Under the pieces are notes generated by a model. That model saw nothing but the letters and a program-made list of their open reading frames with translations. It was not told the origin of the DNA and did not search any database. The position numbers and the translations under genes are program-made. From positions 1 to 6,866 of the forward strand of contig JAHDHT010000138.1 in the NCBI GenBank assembly GCA_020631175.1: DNA of 6,866 nucleotides, read 5' to 3'. Positions 1 to 5,162 of this stretch are shown here, one piece after another (position 1 is the stretch's first letter; the number at the start of each line of letters is the position of its first letter). Source of the DNA: Chitinophagales bacterium. Its GTDB lineage: Bacteria; Bacteroidota; Bacteroidia; Chitinophagales; JAHDHT01.

Positions 1-1580
1 TTTTTCCCTAAATCTGTTCGCACCTCAACAGGCATTTCAAAACCGTCAACATCCGCCTTCCATCGAGCCTTTATCTTAGCCTTACCGTTATTCTTAATTT
101 TTACCTTCGTCTCCAATTTCGGAATAGAAGCATATTGATAATACTGTTCCCATATTTTCGAATAATCTTTACCAGTAGCTTTATTTATATAAGCCACAAT
201 CTCATCATAGTTCGTCGTTTTATAAGCAAACTCTTCATTTAAACCAGTCAAAATGTCAAACCAAACCGGCTCATCATTAATAATATGTCTCAAGGTATTT
301 AAAAATAACATCCCCTTATTATACATATCACCTGCCCCTTCTTCATTCACACCATACGGTCCGACCATAGGCTCTTTATTTTGAATACCCGGTACTTTCG
401 CATTAACATAATCCATTGCTTTTTCATAACCATGTAAACACTCTACATAAATCGCTTCAGAATAAGTACAGAAACTTTCGTGAATCCACATATCTGCAAT
501 ATCCTGTGCGCTCACATTATTCCCCCACCATTCATGACCCGCTTCATGAATTATGATATAGTCAAAATCCATTCCGATACGGGAATAATCGCGACCTGCA
601 TAGCCTGTTTGATAATCATTGCCATAAGCAATGGCACTTTGATGTTCCATTCCTAAATAAGGTGTTTCCACTAATGCAAACCCATCTCGATAAAAAGGAT
701 AAGGACCTAAATAAGCTTCAAAGCATTCCATCATTGGAATAACCTGTTCAAAGTGTTTTTTTGCTTTCTTTAAATTATATGGAAGAACATAGTAATCAAG
801 ATCAAATCCGCCGCCAAAACTACTTTCATACTTTTCACCGAAATGCACATAATCCCCTATGTTAACCGTTACATTATAATTATTAATCGGATAAGTCACT
901 TTCCAATCATAACGTTTATATCCATCCTCTAAGTCCACCGTATCATCAAGATTACCATTACAAACAGCAACAAGATCTTCAGGAACAGCACAACGAATCA
1001 TCATTGAATCAGGTTCATCACTTAAATGATCTTTATTCGGCCACCAGCTACTTGCACCAAATCCTTCACAAGCAACACCAATCCATGGATTCCCATTATC
1101 ATCCTTTTCCCAAACGAAACCTCCATCCCACGGAGCACGTTTTGCAACAGGAGGATGACCTTTATAGGCAATTTCAATCTCATGCTCCTTCCCTTTCATC
1201 AATTCAACACCCATATCAATTATTAATGCCTGGCAATCACGTTTAAATTCCAGCTCATGATAACCAACGTTCACCATAGGAGCCATCAACCGAACATAAT
1301 CCACTTCATAAACATCAAATAAATCAACCTGCATTTTTTTAAAATCCTCTTCTACATTAAAACGAATCAAATTTGTTCCTTCCAAAAATTTTTCTGCCGG
1401 ATCAATCTTCACGAACAAATCATAATATGTAACATCATAACAAGTACGCATATCATTTAAACTGCCACGCAAAGTATCACAGCGATCATACTCGGCCTCT
1501 TTACCCAGCAATTGAGCAGATGTTGAAAAGCCAATTAAAATAAAAATCAAACAAAGACTAAAATTTACTGTTGTTCTCAT
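1..1580 (-). CDS. Secreted M1-family zinc metallo-aminopeptidase (3' partial)
   Basis: The reading frame starts at the ATG at 1580-1578 and stays open to the left edge; 526 codons are visible and the C-terminus is outside the window. Residues 1-22 form a signal peptide (MRTTV, then a hydrophobic LCLIFILIGF core, then STSA) with likely cleavage before Gln23, so the enzyme should be periplasmic or exported. The zinc site is complete: HEAGH at residues 345-349, then 18 residues to Glu368, which is exactly HEXXH-X18-E, with EWWGN directly after. The exopeptidase block is GMEHQS at 310-315, so Glu312 is the likely alpha-amino anchor; His replaces the Asn of the classical GAMEN. Tyr420 in MYNKGM is the candidate transition-state tyrosine. 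An upstream GFGASSWWPNKDH block is also typical of the family. M1 enzymes remove N-terminal residues from peptides; this one probably takes part in extracellular peptide use. Family members are usually somewhat longer, so only the tail is missing. The family call is firm; substrate preference is unknown. Confidence 0.95.
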   Translation of the reverse strand, partial: MRTTVNFSLCLIFILIGFSTSAQLLGKEAEYDRCDTLRGSLNDMRTCYDVTYYDLFVKIDPAEKFLEGTNLIRFNVEEDFKKMQVDLFDVYEVDYVRLMAPMVNVGYHELEFKRDCQALIIDMGVELMKGKEHEIEIAYKGHPPVAKRAPWDGGFVWEKDDNGNPWIGVACEGFGASSWWPNKDHLSDEPDSMMIRCAVPEDLVAVCNGNLDDTVDLEDGYKRYDWKVTYPINNYNVTVNIGDYVHFGEKYESSFGGGFDLDYYVLPYNLKKAKKHFEQVIPMMECFEAYLGPYPFYRDGFALVETPYLGMEHQSAIAYGNDYQTGYAGRDYSRIGMDFDYIIIHEAGHEWWGNNVSAQDIADMWIHESFCTYSEAIYVECLHGYEKAMDYVNAKVPGIQNKEPMVGPYGVNEEGAGDMYNKGMLFLNTLRHIINDEPVWFDILTGLNEEFAYKTTNYDEIVAYINKATGKDYSKIWEQYYQYASIPKLETKVKIKNNGKAKIKARWKADVDGFEMPVEVRTDLGK

Positions 1581-1591
1581 AGTTAAAAAAT

Positions 1592-1620
1592 CAAAAGATG
1601 ATGAAAGGTGCAGAACCAAA
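1592..1620 (-). promoter_or_regulatory. Putative Bacteroidota-type promoter for the M1 peptidase gene
   Basis: Read on the minus strand there is TTTG (1620-1617), a 17-base spacer, then ATCTTTTG (1599-1592). This resembles the Bacteroidota -33 TTTG / -7 TANNTTTG arrangement, except that the first two bases of the -7 box are AT rather than TA. The -7 box ends 11 bases before the ATG at 1580, implying a very short leader. This is a pattern match only. Confidence 0.35.
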
Positions 1621-1624
1621 TCCG

Positions 1625-1632
1625 TACCTTTA
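1625..1632 (+). promoter_or_regulatory. Putative -7 box for the metallophosphoesterase gene
   Basis: TACCTTTA lies 15 bases before the ATG at 1648 and matches the Bacteroidota -7 consensus TANNTTTG at all but the last base. No convincing -33 TTG/TTTG is seen at the expected distance upstream. The box sits next to the minus-strand promoter elements, so the two divergent genes probably share this 67-base control region. Confidence 0.35.
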
Positions 1633-1647
1633 CAGTTAACATTCAGG

Positions 1648-2898
1648 ATGCGCAATTTAATACCATTTATTTTTATTGGAAGCCTTATTCTCGCCGATGT
1701 TTACACATGGGTAGCTGTAAGCACCGCCGTTTCAGATCAACCCATAGCAATAAAACGAATTGCCAAGACCCTTCTTGTATGCAGTATACTACTTTTTTAT
1801 GGTATCATCCTTGGCATGTTTTTCACCGAATTTTATCGTGAAATAGACAACAGAATATTAAAAGGAGTAATGGTAACTGCCTTTATTGGTCTTTTCCTGT
1901 TCAAAATGTTCACCGGCACTATTCTACTACTCGAAGATATTTTCAGGGTTTTAAGTGGTAGCGTTCAAACCGTCTCGGGATGGTTCAGTACCTTTCAAAA
2001 CGACACCTTCCTTCCTTCCAGAAAAAAATTCATCTCGACCATAGCATTAGCCGCCGGCTCGCTTCCTCTGATCAGTGTTTTTTATGGAATGCTCCGCAAT
2101 GCTTATCAGTTTAAATTGTACAAAAAAGATATAGCTATTAATAATTTGCCCACAGCACTCAAAGGGCTCAAAATCATTCAAATTTCCGACTTACACACCG
2201 GCAGCATGATGTATCCCGAGCGACTGCAAAAAGCGGTTGATATGATTAACAATCAAAATCCTGATCTGATCTTTTTTACCGGCGATCTTGTGAATAGTAC
2301 AACCAAAGAAGCCTATCCATTTCGAGATATTCTTAAGCAACTAAAGTCGAATTACGGCAACTATTCTATCCTTGGAAATCACGATTACGGTAATTATCAC
2401 AATTGGGAAAATGAAGCTGAAAAAAGGCAGAACAGAGCTGACATGGAAAAATTTCATAAAGATATCGGCTGGAATTTGCTGCTCAATGAACACGATACTA
2501 TTACTGTAAACGGAACCGATTTAAATATTATCGGCGTCGAAAATTATAGCGCAAATATTCGTTTCGGACAATATGGGGATCTTAAAAAAGCCACCCAAAA
2601 CTGTAAAGATTGCGAACTCAATATCTTGTTAAGCCACGATCCGTCTCATTGGCGCGATGAAGTACTCAAAAGCTACAAAAATATCCAACTAACCCTTTCA
2701 GGACATACCCATGGTTTCCAATTTGGCGTCGAAATACCCTGGATCAAATGGAGCCCCGCACAATGGGTATACAAAGAATGGGCAGGATTATACAAAGAAA
2801 ACGATCAATACATCTATGTCAATCGCGGCATCGGGCATTTAGGCTATCCCGGCAGAGTTGGTATTTTACCCGAAATCTCTGTGCTTACGTTAGTATAA
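1648..2898 (+). CDS. Membrane-anchored calcineurin-like metallophosphoesterase (YkuE/YaeI type)
   Basis: This 416-residue protein has two parts. Residues 1-150 hold four predicted membrane helices, near 5-26, 38-60, 71-96 and 127-149. Residues about 172-416 form a calcineurin-like phosphoesterase domain in which all metal-ligand blocks are present: ISDLH (Asp181, His183), TGDLV (Asp213), LGNHDY (Asn244, His245), LLSHDP (His330) and SGHTHG (His353, His355). The family uses a two-metal centre to cleave phosphomonoesters or phosphodiesters; YaeI- and YkuE-like relatives act at the membrane or cell wall, and lipid-related phosphates are possible substrates, but the sequence does not fix the substrate or which face of the membrane the domain occupies. 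The ATG is chosen because the first membrane helix begins immediately after it and the promoter-like box lies just upstream. There is no good Shine-Dalgarno. It is divergent from the M1 gene, and 312 non-coding bases follow it, so it is probably monocistronic. Its GC content is visibly higher than that of the next gene. Confidence 0.93.
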   Translation: MRNLIPFIFIGSLILADVYTWVAVSTAVSDQPIAIKRIAKTLLVCSILLFYGIILGMFFTEFYREIDNRILKGVMVTAFIGLFLFKMFTGTILLLEDIFRVLSGSVQTVSGWFSTFQNDTFLPSRKKFISTIALAAGSLPLISVFYGMLRNAYQFKLYKKDIAINNLPTALKGLKIIQISDLHTGSMMYPERLQKAVDMINNQNPDLIFFTGDLVNSTTKEAYPFRDILKQLKSNYGNYSILGNHDYGNYHNWENEAEKRQNRADMEKFHKDIGWNLLLNEHDTITVNGTDLNIIGVENYSANIRFGQYGDLKKATQNCKDCELNILLSHDPSHWRDEVLKSYKNIQLTLSGHTHGFQFGVEIPWIKWSPAQWVYKEWAGLYKENDQYIYVNRGIGHLGYPGRVGILPEISVLTLV

Positions 2899-3011
2899 TT
2901 CTAATTTGGGGGGCTGCCTTTCGTAGCCGGAAAGAACTCGAATCAACAATCATTCTGCTTAATTCAAACAAGCTCGTATTTTCAAACCAAAGGCACCGGG
3001 CTATCCATTCA

Positions 3012-3116
3012 AATAAAGCCTTTCTTCATGGGCTTACAATAGGCTTAAATGGTTTTTCCGCAAAGCTCCAAACCCCTTTAAACCTTTGTAAGCAAGCCAT
3101 TCAGAAAACCTTTATA
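3012..3116. repeat. Long imperfect palindrome (about 105 bases)
   Basis: The two halves are reverse complements over most of their length. Positions 3012-3031 match the complement of 3097-3116 at 15 of 20 bases. GCTTACAA (3032-3039) pairs perfectly with TTGTAAGC (3086-3093), with a 3-base bulge (3094-3096) beside it. AGGCTTAAATGG (3041-3052) pairs with CCCTTTAAACCT (about 3074-3085) with mismatches. The direct repeat CCATTC lies one base outside each end (3005-3010 and 3118-3123). As RNA it would form a long bulged hairpin after the phosphoesterase stop. It could be a transposase-less insertion (MITE-like), an interspersed intergenic element, or an mRNA 3' structure. No U-run follows, so it is not a standard terminator. 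Confidence 0.6.
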
Positions 3117-3160
3117 ACCATTCCTATCCCTGCCCCGAAACCTAACATGTAAAAACAAAC

Positions 3161-3189
3161 TTGACTTAAAATATACTTTATCGTATTTT
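3161..3189 (+). promoter_or_regulatory. Putative promoter for the helical-repeat protein gene
   Basis: TTGACT (3161-3166), a 17-base spacer and TATTTT (3184-3189) fit a sigma-70-like layout; TATTTTAT (3184-3191) also approximates the Bacteroidota -7 box. The start codon lies 21 bases beyond the -10 box, so the leader is short. A perfect 10-base palindrome, AATTGCAATT (3201-3210), directly abuts the GTG start and could be a chance AT-rich repeat or an operator. Confidence 0.45.
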
Positions 3190-3210
3190 ATATAGGCGAA
3201 AATTGCAATT

Positions 3211-4722
3211 GTGAAACAACAAGACTACGACCACCTATCTACTTTATTTGAAAGCATAAGCTACAGTGAACGATTGCACCTCAATAAAGCTATTGAACAA
3301 GCCAACCTGACATTTCAATTAGTCTATAAAGAATTGAAATCGAATAAAGAATCTGATTTTCGGGCCTTCTCAAAAAAAATACAAACTATTGAAAAGAAAA
3401 GCGGAAATAAATTCTACCCGCGTAAATTCACCTCTTTTATTATTAGTCAATTAACCGAAATGGAAAACCGCCCTGAGGTTTACCATAATGTATTGAAAGA
3501 ATTACAACATGTAAAAATAGCATTCGCTAAAAACCAGCATGATTATGCATTTAAACAATTAGAAAAGCTAAAGATAAAATGCAAAGAATATGAAATGAAT
3601 GATATTCTTTTATTATTAATTCAATTACAAATCGATCAGAGTTATTTTTTAAAAAATCACGCTATTAAAATTAAAGATCTTTTTAATGATTTTGAAAACC
3701 TTCAACAAAGTCTGCAATTACAATTTGATGGTATTTTATTAAGAAATGAAATTCAGGATTTTCTTTTTAACTCAGGCTTGCTGGTTCGTGAAAAAACAAA
3801 CTCAGATTTAAACGATTTCGATCAGCGTTTAAATAACTTTCTCGAAAAAGAAAATATAACCTTTAAAACAAAATTTCATTTACAAAATGCGGTAAGCAAT
3901 CTCGAAATAGTAAAACACAATCATGTCGAAGCAATGAAACCAATGGAAGAGTTGCTCAATATTTTCGTTGCTGATGATAAATTACAACATGTAAATTTTA
4001 ATGAGTTTGTTCAAACTTGTATTAATTATATCAATAGATTGGTTATGGCTGATCTTTACGACGATGTAAAAGATTTAAGTTATATCGAAGGAATAGTCGC
4101 ACAAATTCTAAAAAATAAACTCCTTAAGAAAATTCAAAAAGAATATTTAACATTAACTATAAGTCATGCCCGGTATGCAATCCATTTAAAAAATTGGGAA
4201 TTAGAAAAAGCTTTAACTGAAGCTAAAAATTTTGAAGAAAATAAACTACCTCAAAAAAAGAATAAAGCTTTATTTGTAATCTTCACTTATGAATTAGCCC
4301 GACTGTATTTTTACACCGGCGATCTGGATCGTTCGATGAATAAACTAGATTTATTATTAACAGATAAAAGTAAATCTTTATTCCCTGATCTTCATATGTT
4401 CACTCGAATTCTTGAATTATTTATAAGCACAGAAAAAGAAGAAACATTCTGGTTTACAAGTCAATACGAAAGCATTAGAAAGCAAATTGCCGCTGCAAAA
4501 TACGATGCTACTCTCGAAAAAGAACTTGCTTACATGCTGTATCGTTTTAATAAAACTGATGCTAAAGATGAAAAGAAAGTCATTCTTCAAGAGTACGCAT
4601 CAAAGCTAAATGCTAATGCAAATGCAAAAACTAAACTTTTAATGTATTTTGATATTGACCGATGGATAGCAGCTAAATTAACTGCCAGACCGATTCAACA
4701 AATCCATAAAATTCCTGAATAA
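3211..4722 (+). CDS. All-helical, weakly TPR-like cytoplasmic protein of unknown function
   Basis: The 503-residue protein is not recognised as a named family. It has no signal peptide or membrane helix and looks almost entirely alpha-helical, with many Lys, Glu, Leu, Phe and Tyr. Two stretches have a tetratricopeptide-like rhythm: around residues 101-124 (HVKIAFAKNQHDYAF onward) and 352-384, where LARLYFYTGDLDRSMNKLD resembles a degenerate TPR. Such folds usually act as protein-binding scaffolds; that is inference here. Residues 467-473 are a short Asn-Ala run. GTG at 3211 is taken as the start because a promoter lies just upstream, the helical pattern begins at once, and the first internal Met is at residue 84, which would remove a well-formed N-terminus. 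The gene is very AT-rich: two 60-base blocks counted by hand gave 14 and 15 G+C. Its last 45 bases overlap the convergent lipoprotein gene, whose C-terminus lies antisense to its basic tail TARPIQQIHKIPE. Confidence 0.85.
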   Translation: MKQQDYDHLSTLFESISYSERLHLNKAIEQANLTFQLVYKELKSNKESDFRAFSKKIQTIEKKSGNKFYPRKFTSFIISQLTEMENRPEVYHNVLKELQHVKIAFAKNQHDYAFKQLEKLKIKCKEYEMNDILLLLIQLQIDQSYFLKNHAIKIKDLFNDFENLQQSLQLQFDGILLRNEIQDFLFNSGLLVREKTNSDLNDFDQRLNNFLEKENITFKTKFHLQNAVSNLEIVKHNHVEAMKPMEELLNIFVADDKLQHVNFNEFVQTCINYINRLVMADLYDDVKDLSYIEGIVAQILKNKLLKKIQKEYLTLTISHARYAIHLKNWELEKALTEAKNFEENKLPQKKNKALFVIFTYELARLYFYTGDLDRSMNKLDLLLTDKSKSLFPDLHMFTRILELFISTEKEETFWFTSQYESIRKQIAAAKYDATLEKELAYMLYRFNKTDAKDEKKVILQEYASKLNANANAKTKLLMYFDIDRWIAAKLTARPIQQIHKIPE

Positions 4723-5139
4723 ATTCACCCCATCTGGAACAACTAAAGGACTTGAACCATAGTGCTTACTTTCGGGTGCTTTTATAAAAAGGTAAATATT
4801 TTTTTTATCGGCAAAGCCGTATTCACCGGTTCGAAAAATTAAAACTTCTTTTACTTTTTCTTCTTTTCTAAATTGAAAAACAAAAGCATCTTCATTTTGC
4901 AACAAGAGCTGCAGTTCTTGTTCAGAAACTTTAACTCTTGCTACAAATGAAGTTTTAATAAGGGTGTCTAAAATTTCAGCAATAAAAAGCTGATCTTTTT
5001 GATTTGGAGTTATTACTGAGCTTTGCCCTTTTTTATATTGTATCACTTCAATAGACTTATCTTTTTTATGATCATCTTTTATAGTTTGATTATTACAAGA
5101 TGTAAAAATCAGTATTCCAATTAATCCGCCTATTTTCAT
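4678..5139 (-). CDS. Small lipoprotein of unknown function
   Basis: The 153-residue product starts with a short lipoprotein signal: MKIGG, a hydrophobic LIGILIF core, then FTSC with Cys15 as the lipidated residue (lipobox-like, with Phe at -3 instead of the usual Leu/Val/Ile). A charged linker, NNQTIKDDHKKDK, follows. Its KDD resembles the acidic/lysine signals that send Bacteroidota lipoproteins to the cell surface, although it sits further from the Cys than usual. The mature part (about 40-153) alternates beta-like and helical segments and matches no family I recognise. The gene starts 23 bases after the stop of the caspase-like gene on the same strand, with no Shine-Dalgarno or promoter in the gap, so the two are probably co-transcribed and both products sit in the envelope. 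Its end overlaps the convergent helical-protein gene by 45 bases. The coding call is good; function is unknown. Confidence 0.85.
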   Translation of the reverse strand: MKIGGLIGILIFTSCNNQTIKDDHKKDKSIEVIQYKKGQSSVITPNQKDQLFIAEILDTLIKTSFVARVKVSEQELQLLLQNEDAFVFQFRKEEKVKEVLIFRTGEYGFADKKNIYLFIKAPESKHYGSSPLVVPDGVNLFRNFMDLLNRSGS

Positions 5140-5162
5140 GATAGTTAAAATGATAGTAAATA

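Larger units (their letters stand above)
2899..3210. other. Structured non-coding intergenic region
   Basis: No credible gene is seen in these 312 bases; the plus-strand frame crossing them is a low-complexity shadow that begins inside the phosphoesterase gene. The left part (2908-3000) has a small stem, GGCTGC (2912-2917) with GTAGCC (2923-2928, one G-T wobble), and a competing inverted repeat, TGCCTTT (2915-2921) with AAAGGCA (2989-2995). The middle holds the long palindrome listed separately. The right part (3161-3189) holds a promoter for the next gene. The motifs GGGCTATCC (2998-3006) and CTATCCCT (3124-3131) bracket the palindrome. Confidence 0.6.

Noticed and set aside
1004..1246. Plus-strand frames inside the M1 peptidase region (1004-1246 and 1026-1226)
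   Set aside because: They are antisense to the M1 gene, which has full motif support through this stretch.
1608..1841. 77-codon plus-strand frame beginning before the phosphoesterase start
   Set aside because: It overlaps the first membrane helices of the phosphoesterase in another frame and reads as a Cys/His/Arg-rich shadow without any recognisable feature.
2912..2928. Rho-independent terminator after the phosphoesterase gene
   Set aside because: The 6-base stem has a wobble pair and is followed by GGAAAGAACT on the plus strand; there is no T-run on either strand.
2889..3147. Integron attC-like site: GTTAGT near 2889 and ACCTAAC near 3140
   Set aside because: ACCTAAC reads GTTAGGT on the minus strand and fits a core-site consensus, but GTTAGTA at the other end does not, the span is about 260 bases, longer than known attC sites, and there is no integrase or cassette array.
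2748..3152. 134-codon plus-strand frame from the end of the phosphoesterase into the intergenic region
   Set aside because: It overlaps the well-supported phosphoesterase end in another frame, its translation is low-complexity with no domain, and the non-overlapping part covers the palindrome, whose structure explains the sequence better.
4609..4632. Short tandem repeat AATGCT/AATGCA inside the helical-protein gene
   Set aside because: It is only a few units, encodes a brief Asn-Ala run and stays in frame; too short to argue for phase variation or a CRISPR-like repeat.
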